From Kosakonia cowanii JCM 10956 = DSM 18146 (GTDB lineage: Bacteria; Pseudomonadota; Gammaproteobacteria; Enterobacterales; Enterobacteriaceae), in contig NZ_CP019445.1 of assembly GCF_001975225.1 (NCBI RefSeq), positions 3,410,001-3,474,000 on the forward strand: 64,000 nucleotides of DNA, in the 5' to 3' direction. The notes under the pieces are model-generated. The model saw only the letters and a list, made by a program, of their open reading frames with translations, was not told where the DNA came from and did not search any database. Made by a program: the position numbers and the translations under genes. Of the stretch, positions 1 through 9,542 are shown piece after piece. Within the stretch, counting starts at the first letter, position 1, and each line of letters begins with the position of its first letter.

Positions 1-322
1 CCAGCAGCAGCGCTTCGCGCCACAGATGAATATAGGGCTCCAGCCCGCCTTCATCGCTGCCGAGCATGGCAAATAGCTGCTCGCGCCACGGCGCGGTTTC
101 CGGCACCAGTTCAACCTCCAGCAGTTCATCGATCAGCCGAATAAAGGCCTGCGATTTGAGTTCGTTTGACGAGATGAAATGGTGGTGCACCTGGCCCGTG
201 GCCACCCCGGCTTCACTGGCGATGCGGCGAACCGTCATCGCGGAAAAGCCCTCCGCCAGCGCGACACGCATGGCGGCCTGCAGGATCACTTCCCGGCGAT
301 CGTCCCGATTTAAATAGCTCAT
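1..322 (-). CDS. smvR: TetR-family repressor SmvR (C-terminal part cut off by the window)
   Basis: Reading the minus strand from the ATG at 320-322 gives MSYLNRDDRREVILQAAMRV and continues to the window edge. This is a TetR-type N-terminal helix-turn-helix: a helix starting near residue 9, then AMTVRRIASEAGV as the recognition region, followed by the typical GQVHHHF segment. About 107 residues are present and the ligand-binding part is missing. The gene is divergent from the smvA-like exporter, and a perfect inverted repeat lies between them (401-420). That is the arrangement of the smvR-smvA pair known from Klebsiella, where loss of SmvR raises chlorhexidine and cationic-biocide efflux. The family call is firm. 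The name rests on context and resemblance. Confidence 0.85.
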   Translation of the reverse strand, partial: MSYLNRDDRREVILQAAMRVALAEGFSAMTVRRIASEAGVATGQVHHHFISSNELKSQAFIRLIDELLEVELVPETAPWREQLFAMLGSDEGGLEPYIHLWREALLL

Positions 323-400
323 GAAATATTTTCCCCTTAAAACGTGCCGCGGAGTGTAACAAAAAGCTGGACATGTGTTCAACAATCCGTAGGATCGCAT

Positions 401-420
401 TTCTGGACAGGCGTCCAGAA
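401..420. promoter_or_regulatory. Inverted-repeat operator between smvR and smvA
   Basis: TTCTGGAC, four bases (AGGC), then GTCCAGAA form a perfect 8-4-8 inverted repeat, 22 bp before the smvA start codon. A weaker related element, TGGACA-TG-TGTTCA, lies at 368-381. Position and symmetry fit a dimeric TetR regulator controlling both genes. That the TetR protein binds here is inference. Confidence 0.7.
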
Positions 421-441
421 CGGATAAAAGAGGAAGAAGTT

Positions 442-1929
442 ATGTTTCGTCAGTGGTTAACGTTGGTCATCATTGTGCTGGTTTATATTCCGGTGGCGAT
501 TGATGCGACGGTGCTGCATGTTGCCGCGCCGACGCTCAGCACCGCGCTGGATGCCAGCGGGAATGAGCTGCTCTGGATCATCGATATCTATTCGCTGGTG
601 ATGGCAGGGATGGTGCTGCCGATGGGCGCGCTGGGCGACAAAATCGGCTTTAAGCGCCTGCTGCTGATTGGCAGCGGTTTGTTCGGCGGCGCGTCGCTGC
701 TGGCGGCATTTGCTCCCACCGCAGGCTGGCTGATTGCCACCCGTGCGCTGCTCGCCGTCGGCGCGGCGATGATTGTGCCCGCGACGCTTGCCGGGATCCG
801 CACCACCTTTTCTCAGGCGCACCATCGCAACACCGCGCTCGGCGTCTGGGCGGCAATTGGCTCCGGCGGTGCGGCATTTGGCCCGCTGATTGGCGGTATG
901 TTGCTTGAGCACTTTTACTGGGGCTCGGTATTTCTCATCAACGTGCCGATTGTGCTGGTGGTGATGGCGCTTACCGCCCGGTATGTCCCGCGCCAGCAGG
1001 GGCGTGCCGATCAGCCGCTGCATCTTAACCAGGCGCTGGCGCTGATTGCCGCCATCCTGTTGCTGGTGTGGAGTGCGAAAACCGCCATGAAAGGGACGCT
1101 GCCGCTGTGGCTGGTGGCCAGCACGCTGCTGATTGGCGGCCTGTTACTGACCGGTTTTGTGCGCATCCAGTTGGCGGCGAGCCGGCCGATGATCGACATG
1201 CGGCTCTTTACGCACCGTGTGATCCTCAGCGGCGCGCTGATGGCAATTATGGCCATGGTGACGCTGGTGGGCTTCGAGCTGCTGATGGCGCAGGAGCTGC
1301 AATTTGTGCACGGCTTTACGCCTTTTGCCGCCGGGGTATTTATGCTGCCGGTGATGATTGCCAGCGGCTTTAGTGGCCCGATTGCCGGGGTGCTGGTCTC
1401 AAAACTGGGGCTGCGTTACGTGGCGGCAGGCGGGATGGCGCTCAGTGCAATCAGCTTCTTTGGGCTGTCGCTGACCAACTTCTCGACCCAGCCGGTGCAG
1501 GCGGCGGTGCTGATGGCGCTGCTCGGCTTTAGCGCCGCCAGCGCGCTGCTGGCCTCGACGGCGGCCATTATGGCTGCTGCGCCGAAGGAGAAAGCGGCGG
1601 CGGCAGGGGCGATTGAAACCATGTCCTATGAGCTGGGCGCGGGTCTGGGAATTGCGGTCTTCGGCCTGATTTTAAGCCGCACATTCTCCGCAACCATCCA
1701 CCTGCCACAGCAGCTGAGCGCCGAGGCGGCGGCACAGGCCTCATCGTCCATCGGCGAAGCGTTCCGGCTGGCGCGTGAGTCCGATCCGGCGCTGGCAGAG
1801 GGGATTATTGCCGCAGCGAAAACGGCATTTACCCACTCGCACAGCGTCGCGCTCAGCACCGCCAGCATGCTGTTAGTGGTTCTGGCAATAGGGATGTGGT
1901 TTAGCCTCGCACGCGTTGAGAAAAGCTGA
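442..1929 (+). CDS. smvA: MFS multidrug (quaternary ammonium / methyl viologen) exporter SmvA
   Basis: A 495-residue inner-membrane protein of the 14-helix DHA2 drug:H+ antiporter group. The N-terminus (FRQWLTLVIIVLVYIPVAID), the GALGDKIGFKR loop 2-3 motif and the proline/glycine-rich GSGGAAFGPLIGG motif C are all visible. SmvA proteins export methyl viologen, acriflavine, chlorhexidine and other cations. I chose the ATG at 442 because GAGGAAGAAG sits just upstream and the resulting length equals the family's. An in-frame ATG at 373 would put the operator inside the gene. It is divergent from the TetR gene and probably repressed by it. Confidence 0.9.
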   Translation: MFRQWLTLVIIVLVYIPVAIDATVLHVAAPTLSTALDASGNELLWIIDIYSLVMAGMVLPMGALGDKIGFKRLLLIGSGLFGGASLLAAFAPTAGWLIATRALLAVGAAMIVPATLAGIRTTFSQAHHRNTALGVWAAIGSGGAAFGPLIGGMLLEHFYWGSVFLINVPIVLVVMALTARYVPRQQGRADQPLHLNQALALIAAILLLVWSAKTAMKGTLPLWLVASTLLIGGLLLTGFVRIQLAASRPMIDMRLFTHRVILSGALMAIMAMVTLVGFELLMAQELQFVHGFTPFAAGVFMLPVMIASGFSGPIAGVLVSKLGLRYVAAGGMALSAISFFGLSLTNFSTQPVQAAVLMALLGFSAASALLASTAAIMAAAPKEKAAAAGAIETMSYELGAGLGIAVFGLILSRTFSATIHLPQQLSAEAAAQASSSIGEAFRLARESDPALAEGIIAAAKTAFTHSHSVALSTASMLLVVLAIGMWFSLARVEKS

Positions 1930-1945
1930 TCCCATCATCGCAACA

Positions 1946-1991
1946 GGGCGCTCTGCCAGCAGTAAAAGCGCGGGGCGCCCATTCTCCTTTT
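1946..1991 (+). terminator. Possible rho-independent terminator of smvA
   Basis: GGGCGC at 1946-1951 can pair with GCGCCC at 1975-1980, followed by a T-rich run that starts after a short gap. The loop is long, so the call is moderate. Confidence 0.45.
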
Positions 1992-2017
1992 TCCCCGAAA
2001 TTGTTTCACCTTTCTTT

Positions 2018-2073
2018 GCCTGACGCCTGACGCCTGACGCCTGACGCCTGACGCCTGACGCCTGACGCCTGAC
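2018..2073. repeat. Eight perfect tandem copies of a 7-bp unit
   Basis: GCCTGAC is repeated eight times without a mismatch (56 bp) between smvA and the fdnG promoter region. Seven is not a multiple of three and no gene overlaps it. It looks like a variable-number tandem repeat. It ends about 45 bp before the presumed NarL site of fdnG. Confidence 0.95.
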
Positions 2074-2118
2074 ACGGCTGCGAAATCGTCGTTTTCCTCA
2101 GCACGACGGGATCTGCGC

Positions 2119-2134
2119 TACCTCTTAGGAGGCA
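2119..2134. promoter_or_regulatory. NarL-type 7-2-7 heptamer pair upstream of fdnG
   Basis: TACCTCT, two bases, then GGAGGCA (TGCCTCC on the other strand) forms two inverted heptamers. The first fits the NarL consensus. The centre lies 62 bp upstream of the centre of the FNR-like site. If that site is at -42.5, this one is at about -104.5, the position known for NarL at E. coli fdnG. Confidence 0.65.
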
Positions 2135-2181
2135 CTAAAACGCAACGGCAGCGACTATTAGGTGTCAAGCACCCGGCGTTA

Positions 2182-2195
2182 TTGATTTACCGCAA
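2182..2195. promoter_or_regulatory. FNR-like site of the fdnG promoter
   Basis: TTGAT-TTAC-CGCAA matches the FNR consensus TTGAT-N4-ATCAA with a perfect first half and a degenerate second half. It lies about 72 bp before the fdnG start codon, as expected for class II FNR activation under anaerobiosis. Confidence 0.65.
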
Positions 2196-2260
2196 TTAAT
2201 TCATCCCGTGAAATGTTTAGTTTCCCCGCCGCAAGCGAAGATTGATTATTGAGGAAAGCA

Positions 2261-5200
2261 ATGAACGTCAACCGCAGACAGTTTTTCCGTATCTGCGCGG
2301 GCGGGATGGCAGGAACCACAGCCGCTGTTTTAGGGTTCGCCCCGAAGATGGCGCTGGCTCAGACGCGAAATTATAAATTACTGCGCGCAAAAGAGACTCG
2401 AAACTCCTGTACGTACTGTTCCGTGGGTTGCGGGCTATTAATGTATAGCCTCGGCGATGGCGCAAAGAACGCCAAAGAAGCGATTTATCATATCGAAGGG
2501 GACCCGGATCATCCGGTCAGCCGGGGCGCGCTCTGCCCGAAAGGGGCGGGGCTGCTCGATTATGTCCACAGTGAAAACCGCCTGCGTTACCCTGAATACC
2601 GCGCGCCGGGCTCCAGTAAATGGCAGCGCATCAGCTGGGATGAAGCCTTTAACCGTATCGCCCGCCTGATGAAAGCGGATCGCGATGCGCACTTTGTCGA
2701 AACCAACGACGCCGGGGTGAAGGTTAACCGCTGGCTCTCCACCGGCATGCTGTGTGCCTCGGCGGCAAGCAATGAAACGGGCATGCTGACGCAAAAATTT
2801 GTGCGCTCTCTCGGCATGCTGGCGGTAGATAACCAGGCGCGCGTCTGACACGGACCAACGGTAGCAAGTCTTGCTCCAACATTTGGTCGCGGTGCGATGA
2901 CCAACCACTGGGTTGATATCAAAAACGCCAACGTGGTGATGGTAATGGGCGGCAACGCCGCTGAAGCCCACCCGGTCGGTTTCCGCTGGGCAATGGAAGC
3001 CAAAAACAACAATGACGCGACGCTTATCGTTGTCGACCCGCGCTTTACGCGTACGGCGTCGGTGGCGGATATCTATGCGCCGATCCGCTCCGGGACGGAT
3101 ATCACCTTCCTCTCCGGCGTGCTGCGCTATCTGATCGAAAACAATAAGATCAACGCGGAATACGTCAGGCACTACACCAACGCCAGCCTGCTGGTGCGGG
3201 ATGACTTCGCCTTCGAAGAGGGTTTGTTCAGCGGCTACGATGCTGAAAAACGGCAGTACGACAAAACGACGTGGAACTACCAGTTTGATGACAACGGCTA
3301 TGCGAAACGTGATGAGACGCTGACCCATCCGCGCTGTGTCTGGAACCTGCTCAAACAGCATGTCGATCGCTACACCCCGGAAACGGTGGAGAATATCTGC
3401 GGTACGCCAAAAGCGGACTTCCTGAAGGTGTGCGAGGTGCTCGCGTCGACCAGCGCCGTAGACAGAACCACGACGTTCCTCTACGCGTTGGGCTGGACGC
3501 AGCATACGGTCGGTGCGCAGAACATCCGCACCATGGCGATGATCCAGCTGCTGCTCGGCAATATGGGCATGGCCGGCGGTGGGGTTAACGCCCTGCGTGG
3601 TCACTCCAATATTCAGGGGCTGACGGATCTGGGGCTGCTCTCGACCAGCCTGCCGGGTTACCTGACGCTGCCGTCGGAAAAACAGACCGATCTGCAACAG
3701 TACCTGGCGGCGAACACGCCGAAAGCGATGCTGCCCGATCAGGTGAACTACTGGAGCAACTATCCGAAGTTCTTCGTCAGCCTGATGAAATCGTTCTATG
3801 GCGATGCGGCGCAAAAAGAGAACGACTGGGGCTTCGACTGGCTGCCGAAGTGGGATCAATCCTACGACGTCATCAAATATTTCAACATGATGGCGAAGGG
3901 TGAAGTGACCGGCTACATCTGCCAGGGCTTTAACCCGGTGGCCTCGTTCCCGGATAAGAACACGGTTGTCAGCACCCTGAGCAAGCTGAAGTACATGGTG
4001 GTGATCGATCCGCTGGTCACCGAGACCTCCAGCTTCTGGCAGAACCACGGCGAGATGAACGACGTTGACCCGTCGGCCATTGCGACGGAAGTGTTCCGTC
4101 TGCCCTCCACCTGTTTTGCCGAGGAGGATGGTTCGATTGCCAACTCCGGGCGCTGGCTGCAGTGGCACTGGAAAGGGCAGGATGCGCCGGGCGAAGCGCT
4201 TAACGACGGCGAGATCCTGGCGGGTATTTACCACCGGATGCGCGAAATGTACCGCACTGAAGGGGGCAAAGGTGCAGAACCGCTGCTTAATATGTCCTGG
4301 CACTACAGCCAGCCGCATAACCCGCACTCCGAAGAGGTCGCAAAAGAGAACAACGGCTACGCGCTGGAAGATCTCTATGACACCAATGGTCAACTTCTGG
4401 CGAAGAGAGGCCAGTTGCTGAATAGCTTTGCGCTGCTGCGTGATGATGGCTCCACCGCCTCGTCGTGCTGGATCTATGCGGGCAGTTGGACCGAGCAGGG
4501 CAACCAGATGGCAAACCGTGATAACGCCGACCCGTCGGGGCTGGGCAATACGCTCGGCTGGGCCTGGGCGTGGCCGATGAACCGCCGGGTGCTCTATAAC
4601 CGCGCGTCGGCGGATTTCATGGGTAAACCCTGGGATGCGAAACGGATGCTGATCCAGTGGAACGGTGCAAAGTGGGTCGGGAATGACATTCCGGACTACA
4701 ACACCGCGCCGCCGGGAAGCAATACCGGGCCGTTTATCATGCAGCAGGAAGGGATGGGGCGTCTGTTTGCGCTCAATAAACTTGCCGAAGGGCCGTTCCC
4801 GGAGCACTACGAACCGGTGGAGACGCCGCTCGGCACCAACCCGCTGCATCCGAACGTGATCTCCAGCCCGGTGGTGCGTATTTACGCAGAGGATGTGAAG
4901 CGTATGGGGAAAAAAGAGCACTTCCCTTATGTCGGCACTACCTATCGTCTGACGGAGCACTTCCACACCTGGACCAAGCACGCGCGGCTTAACGCCATTG
5001 CCCAGCCGGAGCAGTTTGTTGAAATCAGCGAAACGCTGGCCGCAGCAAAAGGCATCCACAATGGCGATCGCGTTAAGGTCAGCAGCCAGCGCGGTTTCAT
5101 TCGCGCGGTGGCGGTGGTCACGCGGCGTCTGCAAACCCTGCAGGTGCACGGTCAGCAGGTTGAGACCGTGGGTATTCCACTGCACTGGGGCTTTGAAGGC

Positions 5201-5308
5201 GTGGCGCAGAAGGGGTATATCGCCAACACCCTGACGCCTAACGTCGGCGATGCGAACTCGCAAACGCCGGAATATAAAGCGTTTTTGGTCAATATAGAGA
5301 AGGCGTAA
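2261..5308 (+). CDS. fdnG: Formate dehydrogenase-N alpha subunit, selenocysteine-containing
   Basis: A 1015-residue molybdopterin enzyme, the periplasmic catalytic subunit that oxidises formate and passes electrons to FdnH. The N-terminus carries a twin-arginine signal (NRRQFF). A 4Fe-4S motif follows (CTYCSVGCGLLMY). An in-frame TGA at 2846-2848 is codon 196, the selenocysteine position of E. coli FdnG, in the context ARV-Sec-HGPTVA. Reading through restores the full family length and near-identical sequence to the stop. An ORF caller that treats TGA as stop splits the gene into 2249-2848 and 2897-5308. The start at 2261 follows GAGGAAAGC; the upstream TTG at 2249 overlaps that ribosome-binding site. 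It is the first gene of fdnGHI. Confidence 0.97.
2846..2888 (+). promoter_or_regulatory. Selenocysteine codon and bacterial SECIS hairpin in fdnG
   Basis: TGA is at 2846-2848. Immediately downstream GACCAA (2853-2858) pairs with TTGGTC (2883-2888). Inside it AGCAA (2863-2867) pairs with TTGCT (2871-2875) around a GTC loop. This is the SelB-binding hairpin expected just 3' of the UGA, so the host must encode selABCD. Confidence 0.9.
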
Positions 5309-5320
5309 GGGCGCGACATT

Positions 5321-6205
5321 ATGGCTATGGAAACTCAGGACATTATTAAACGCTCTGCGACCAACCCCGTCACGCCGCCGCCAAAGGCGCGTGACTATAA
5401 AGCGGAGGTTGCCAAACTTATCGATGTCTCCACCTGTGTGGGCTGCAAAGCCTGCCAGGTGGCCTGCTCGGAGTGGAATGATATCCGCGACGAAGTGGGG
5501 CACTGCGTCGGGGTCTATGACAACCCTGCCGATCTCAGTGCCAAATCCTGGACGGTGATGCGCTTTAGCGAAACCGAGCAGAACGGCAAGCTGGAGTGGC
5601 TGATCCGCAAAGATGGCTGCATGCACTGCGCGGAGCCGGGCTGCCTGAAGGCGTGCCCCTCTGCCGGCGCAATCATTCAGTACGCGAACGGTATCGTCGA
5701 CTTCCAGCAGGAGAACTGCATCGGCTGCGGCTACTGCATCGCCGGGTGTCCATTTAATGTCCCGCGCCTCAGTAAAGAGGATAACCGGGTCTATAAATGT
5801 ACGCTCTGCGTCGATCGCGTCAGCGTCGGCCAGGAGCCCGCCTGCGTGAAGACCTGCCCGACTGGCGCTATTCATTTCGGCACCAAAAGGGAGATGCTGG
5901 AGCTTGGCGAGCAGCGCGTTGAGAAGCTGAAAGCGCGCGGTTACAGCAATGCGGGTATCTACAATCCGCAGGGCGTGGGCGGCACCCATGTGATGTATGT
6001 GCTGCATCATGCCGATAAGCCAGCGCTCTATCACGAGCTGCCCAACGATCCGCATATCGACACGGCGGTCGGGCTGTGGAAAGGGGTATTGAAACCGCTG
6101 TCGGCGGCGGGCTTCCTTGCCACGTTCACCGGGCTGATTTACCACTACATTGGCATCGGCCCCAATAAAGAGGTGGATGACGAAGAGGACGATCATCATG
6201 AGTAA
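5321..6205 (+). CDS. fdnH: Formate dehydrogenase-N beta (iron-sulfur) subunit
   Basis: 294 residues, the same length as E. coli FdnH. It carries four 4Fe-4S cysteine clusters: [11 protein letters not shown] near residue 39, [26 protein letters not shown], and CTLCVDRV with CVKTCP. A single C-terminal transmembrane helix (about residues 255-275) anchors it on the periplasmic side, followed by the acidic tail [11 protein letters not shown]. It relays electrons from FdnG to the cytochrome FdnI. It starts 12 bp after the fdnG stop, and its last codons overlap the start of fdnI. Confidence 0.96.
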   Translation: MAMETQDIIKRSATNPVTPPPKARDYKAEVAKLIDVSTCVGCKACQVACSEWNDIRDEVGHCVGVYDNPADLSAKSWTVMRFSETEQNGKLEWLIRKDGCMHCAEPGCLKACPSAGAIIQYANGIVDFQQENCIGCGYCIAGCPFNVPRLSKEDNRVYKCTLCVDRVSVGQEPACVKTCPTGAIHFGTKREMLELGEQRVEKLKARGYSNAGIYNPQGVGGTHVMYVLHHADKPALYHELPNDPHIDTAVGLWKGVLKPLSAAGFLATFTGLIYHYIGIGPNKEVDDEEDDHHE

Positions 6206-6854
6206 GTCGAAAATGATTGTGCGGACTAAATTTATCGACCGCGCCTGTCACTGGACGGTGGTGATCTGCTTCTTTCTGGTGGCGCTCTCCGGCATCTCCT
6301 TCTTCTTTCCGACGCTGCAGTGGCTGACGGAGACCTTCGGCACACCGCAGATGGGGCGCATTCTGCATCCCTTCTTCGGTGTGGTGATCTTCCTGGCGCT
6401 GATGTTTATGTTCGTGCGCTTCGTGCATCACAACATCCCGGACAAGAAGGACTGGCCGTGGGTGAAAAATATCGTTGAGGTACTGAAGGGCAACGAGCAC
6501 AAAGTGGCGAAGGTCGGCAAGTACAATGCCGGGCAGAAGATGATGTTCTGGACCATTATGAGCATGATGACCGTACTGCTGGTGACCGGTGTGGTGATCT
6601 GGCGACCCTATTTTGCCCACTGCTTTCCGATACAGGTCATTCGTTACAGCCTGCTGCTGCACGCGACCTCGGCGATTATTTTGATCCACGCCATCCTGAT
6701 CCATATGTATATGGCTTTCTGGGTCAAAGGCTCGATCAAAGGCATGATCGAGGGAAAAGTGAGCCGCCGCTGGGCGATGAAGCACCATCCGCGCTGGTAT
6801 CGCGACGTCGAACGTCTCGAAGCGAAAAAAGAGAGTACGGAAGGCATTAAGTAA
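6198..6854 (+). CDS. fdnI: Formate dehydrogenase-N gamma subunit, cytochrome b556
   Basis: 218 residues with four transmembrane segments. It starts [12 protein letters not shown] and contains the histidines expected for the two b hemes (ACHW near the N-terminus, [20 protein letters not shown]). It takes electrons from FdnH and reduces menaquinone on the cytoplasmic side, completing the formate-to-nitrate proton-motive loop. The ATG at 6198 overlaps the end of fdnH by 8 bp, implying translational coupling. A longer reading from 6150 is only the fdnH overlap. A strong terminator follows. Confidence 0.96.
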   Translation: MSKSKMIVRTKFIDRACHWTVVICFFLVALSGISFFFPTLQWLTETFGTPQMGRILHPFFGVVIFLALMFMFVRFVHHNIPDKKDWPWVKNIVEVLKGNEHKVAKVGKYNAGQKMMFWTIMSMMTVLLVTGVVIWRPYFAHCFPIQVIRYSLLLHATSAIILIHAILIHMYMAFWVKGSIKGMIEGKVSRRWAMKHHPRWYRDVERLEAKKESTEGIK

Positions 6855-6860
6855 TTCGCT

Positions 6861-6894
6861 AACCGCTCCGGCAGCCCGTCCGGAGCGGTTTTTT
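6861..6894 (+). terminator. Rho-independent terminator of fdnGHI
   Basis: AACCGCTCCGG and CCGGAGCGGTT form a perfect 11-bp stem with an 8-base loop, followed by TTTT. Confidence 0.95.
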
Positions 6895-7022
6895 AGCTGC
6901 ACCTGATTACGCTCTATTCCTTCGTTGCTACGTGTCTCAACGCAACGTAATCTTCGCTTTTCCTCATCCATTCCCATCATCTCCTCCCTGGTTTTGTGCA
7001 GCGAAAATTAGCAATCCGCCAT

Positions 7023-7136
7023 CATGCAAACAACGTCCTTTCTTCAGGCTTATGCAGAAATTGCGAGGTCGCTTCCTGAATAAAGCAACGCCATGCAAAC
7101 GGTGAAAATCTTTGCGAGGCATCTTCCAGAATCCTG
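7023..7136 (+). repeat. Degenerate duplicated segment in a gene-free interval
   Basis: The 325 bases between the fdn terminator and the next gene hold no convincing gene. Two imperfect copies share the same order of blocks. CATGCAAAC occurs at 7023 and about 7091. TTGCGAGG plus a CTTCC-AAT block occurs near 7061 and again near 7114. The second copy is shorter. No reading frame with a good ribosome-binding site was seen. Function unknown. Confidence 0.4.
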
Positions 7137-7186
7137 CATTCCCTTTGGTTTTCCTGGTGACGGCGCGCGGCGTTATGACGATGATG

Positions 7187-7218
7187 GCGCCCGGCGAAGA
7201 GCGTGCCGGGCGCTTTTT
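7187..7218 (+). terminator. Strong plus-strand terminator without an obvious upstream gene
   Basis: GCGCCCGGC (7187-7195) and GCCGGGCGC (7205-7213) form a perfect 9-bp stem followed by TTTTT. The T tract is on the plus strand, yet the adjacent gene at 7220 is on the minus strand. It therefore ends transcripts coming from the fdn side, or an unrecognised small RNA. Confidence 0.8.
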
Positions 7219-7219
7219 G

Positions 7220-8404
7220 TTATGGGTGTGACGCTGCGCTACGCAAGGCCAGCCTCCTCTGCAACAGCGGCACCAGCAGAGGAAAGAGAAGGGCGCTGAG
7301 GGCGCAAACTATCAGTAATGGTTTAAGGGCGTCGAGGGTTAGCGCCCTGGCAGAGAGCAGCCACGAAGAGAGTGAAAATGCGGCGGTGGTGGCGAGGTGC
7401 ATCAGCGCCGTTTGCAAGGAGCCAAATCCTGCACGTTGCGCATTATCCGGGAACTGCAGGGTGAGCACCGATGAGGAGACCAGGCGGCTATAGGCCCCTG
7501 AGAGAAACAGCAGCATAAAAAGCCAGGCATTAGAGCAGTGCAGCGCGGGAATCAGCAGGCTGGCAACGAACAGGGCGCTGGAGGTCAGCGCCAGCGCCTG
7601 GGCGGTATAGCGTTGCGTCAGCAGACCGGTAAACCGGGTCGCGAGATACCCGGCGATGCCACCGGCAAAAAAGAGCCAGGCAAGCTCCGTGACCGTTGCG
7701 CCAAGCAGCTGCATCAGCGGCACCAGTACAGGAATGAGCAGCATTGGGCTGAACTGCACCAGCGCATTACCGGCGGCGAAGAGCAGCGTTTGCGCATCAA
7801 GGGTGATCTTCTGCCGTGAGCCTGAGCCGCCCTGCTGGGCGGGAATTACGCACACAATCAGCACCAGCGCCACAAGGCAGCAGGCGCTGATTGAGAGCAG
7901 TGAGGTTTTCCATCCCCAGCGGGAGCAGATAAACAGCACCGCTGGCATACCGACAATGCTGATCATGGAAAACGCGGCGATCACCGTCGACACCATCTTG
8001 CCGCGTAGCTGTGCTGGCGCGGCGTTGATCAGCAGGCTGGTTGCCACCCCCATAGTCGTGCCGCCGACCAGCCCGGCAAAAAAGCGCAGCGCCAGCAGCA
8101 CGCCAAAGTGGGTAGTAAGTGTCGTCATGAGAGTCAATATGCACAGCAGCGCCATATTGCCGATTAAAAAACGCTGCTGATTGATTGCGCCGATAAAGTA
8201 GAACGCGATCACTCCGGAGAACATCGCGGCGAAGGTGTAGGCAGCAGAGACATAGCCGGAGAAGGCGAGCGGCACTGCAAAGGACGGGGCCATAAAGGCG
8301 AATATTGGATTGAAGGCCATATATTCCAGCGCATTAGCGAACTGGATAAAGGCGATAACGATGGCCATGCTGGTAAGCGTCCGGGAGGCGTTTTGTTGTG
8401 ACAT
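7220..8404 (-). CDS. MFS transporter, 12-helix DHA1 type
   Basis: 394 residues with about 12 hydrophobic segments. It begins MSQQNASRTLTSMAIVIAFI. The loop 2-3 region is poorly conserved (FYFIGAINQQRFLIG), while RFFAGLVGGTTMG and GMPAVLFICSRWGWKTS match helices 4 and 5 of drug and sugar efflux MFS members. The substrate cannot be told from sequence. The ATG at 8404 is preferred to a TTG six bases upstream. It is divergent from a LysR gene, a common arrangement for an effector-induced exporter. A palindrome lies between the two. Confidence 0.75.
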   Translation of the reverse strand: MSQQNASRTLTSMAIVIAFIQFANALEYMAFNPIFAFMAPSFAVPLAFSGYVSAAYTFAAMFSGVIAFYFIGAINQQRFLIGNMALLCILTLMTTLTTHFGVLLALRFFAGLVGGTTMGVATSLLINAAPAQLRGKMVSTVIAAFSMISIVGMPAVLFICSRWGWKTSLLSISACCLVALVLIVCVIPAQQGGSGSRQKITLDAQTLLFAAGNALVQFSPMLLIPVLVPLMQLLGATVTELAWLFFAGGIAGYLATRFTGLLTQRYTAQALALTSSALFVASLLIPALHCSNAWLFMLLFLSGAYSRLVSSSVLTLQFPDNAQRAGFGSLQTALMHLATTAAFSLSSWLLSARALTLDALKPLLIVCALSALLFPLLVPLLQRRLALRSAASHP

Positions 8405-8469
8405 AAGCAACGAGTAAACCTGTAAAAAAGAGGAGCAGGCACTCTAATACCTGGCAGTTTTGAGAATAA

Positions 8470-8488
8470 GACGGTAAAAGTGACCGTC
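8470..8488. promoter_or_regulatory. Inverted repeat between the MFS gene and the LysR gene
   Basis: GACGGT, seven bases, then ACCGTC. It lies 24 bp upstream of the LysR start codon and 65 bp from the MFS start. This is a good position for a LysR binding site serving both divergent genes. Binding is inferred. Confidence 0.5.
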
Positions 8489-8512
8489 ATTGTTATCAAA
8501 AATGGGATAAAT

Positions 8513-9424
8513 ATGCGGGCAGGGCTGGATTTTACCGCGTTGAAGATCTTCTGTGCGGTGGTGGATAAAGGAAGTTTTGTGGCGGCGGCGAAGGCGCTGA
8601 CCATGCCGACATCGAACGTCAGCCGGACGGTTGCCCGGCTTGAAGAGATGCTCAACGTGCAGCTTATTGAGCGCACAACCCGGCACCGGAAGCTGACGCC
8701 ATCCGGGCAGCTTCTCTATACGCGCTCAAAGCCGCTGCTTGAGTCGCTGGAGCAGACGGAGGCGGAGTTGATGTCGCGGCAGGTGCAGCTCAAAGGTCCG
8801 CTACGCATTTGCATTCCGAGCGAGATGGGGCCGGCGCTGCTCGGCGATCTGCTGGCGGATTTCGCCTGCCGTTACCCGGAACTGGAGATCAGCTGCATAA
8901 CCAATCTCTCCGGCTTCGAATCCCTGCGCGAAGAGGTGGATGTCGCCGTTATCGTTACCCGTGGAGATCTGGATGACAGCGATTACATTGCCCGGCCACT
9001 GGCGACGTTTCCCTGCACCATTGTGGCTGCGCCTGCGTTAATTGAACGCTACGGCCTGCCGGTTTCCGTCCGCCAGTTTGAAACCTTACCCTGCATTACC
9101 ACCGTCAGTGCGCTGAACGGCGCGGCCTGGCAATTTGTCGATGCCGCGGGTAAGCATGAGGTGGTCAATGTGAAAGGGCATTACCGCGTCAACAGCGGTG
9201 AGATGGCCTTCAAAGCTGCGCTGGCGGGAGTGGGATTTGCCATCCTGTCAAAACAGGCCTGCCAGCAGCCGATTAACGAGGGACGTCTGGTAGAGATCGT
9301 CTTCCCGCAGGCGGCAGCGCCGCTGCGTCTGGTTGCCATCTACTCCAGCCGCCGCTATCTGCCGGTCAAAACGCGGGCGTTGATTGATTTTCTGCAGCAG
9401 GGGCTGCAAAGCCCCGCAGATTAA
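8513..9424 (+). CDS. LysR-family transcriptional regulator
   Basis: 303 residues from the ATG at 8513. The N-terminal winged helix runs through FTALKIFCAVVDKGSFVAAA and TSNVSRTVARLEEMLNVQL. A periplasmic-binding-like effector domain follows from about residue 90, starting GPLRICIPSEMGPALLGDLL. It belongs to the CrgA/YafC-like group. It is divergent from the MFS gene at 7220-8404 and most likely controls it. The araJ-like gene downstream in the same direction is another possible target. A GTG at 8480 could extend the protein by 11 residues but would overlap the palindrome. Confidence 0.8.
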   Translation: MRAGLDFTALKIFCAVVDKGSFVAAAKALTMPTSNVSRTVARLEEMLNVQLIERTTRHRKLTPSGQLLYTRSKPLLESLEQTEAELMSRQVQLKGPLRICIPSEMGPALLGDLLADFACRYPELEISCITNLSGFESLREEVDVAVIVTRGDLDDSDYIARPLATFPCTIVAAPALIERYGLPVSVRQFETLPCITTVSALNGAAWQFVDAAGKHEVVNVKGHYRVNSGEMAFKAALAGVGFAILSKQACQQPINEGRLVEIVFPQAAAPLRLVAIYSSRRYLPVKTRALIDFLQQGLQSPAD

Positions 9425-9542
9425 GCAGGGGCAGAAAAACTGTATTCATGGATTAAAACGTCAGCGGGCAGGTTTCAACTGGTCTGCCTTACGCGAATGG
9501 TCAATAATGCCCGTCGCAAACTTTTAACAAGTGGTTAGTGGT

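Noticed and set aside
2846..2896. Premature stop splitting fdnG into two genes
   Set aside because: The TGA is codon 196, the known selenocysteine position, and is followed by a SECIS-type hairpin. Both sides match one FdnG protein.
2438..6199. A 1253-codon open frame on the minus strand opposite fdnGHI
   Set aside because: It is the antisense shadow of a GC-rich, strongly conserved operon. Its composition (Arg, His and Val rich) has no family features and it has no ribosome-binding site.
7093..7299. Small plus-strand protein gene in the gap after fdnI
   Set aside because: It crosses a strong terminator hairpin and overlaps the end of the MFS gene, and it has no ribosome-binding site.
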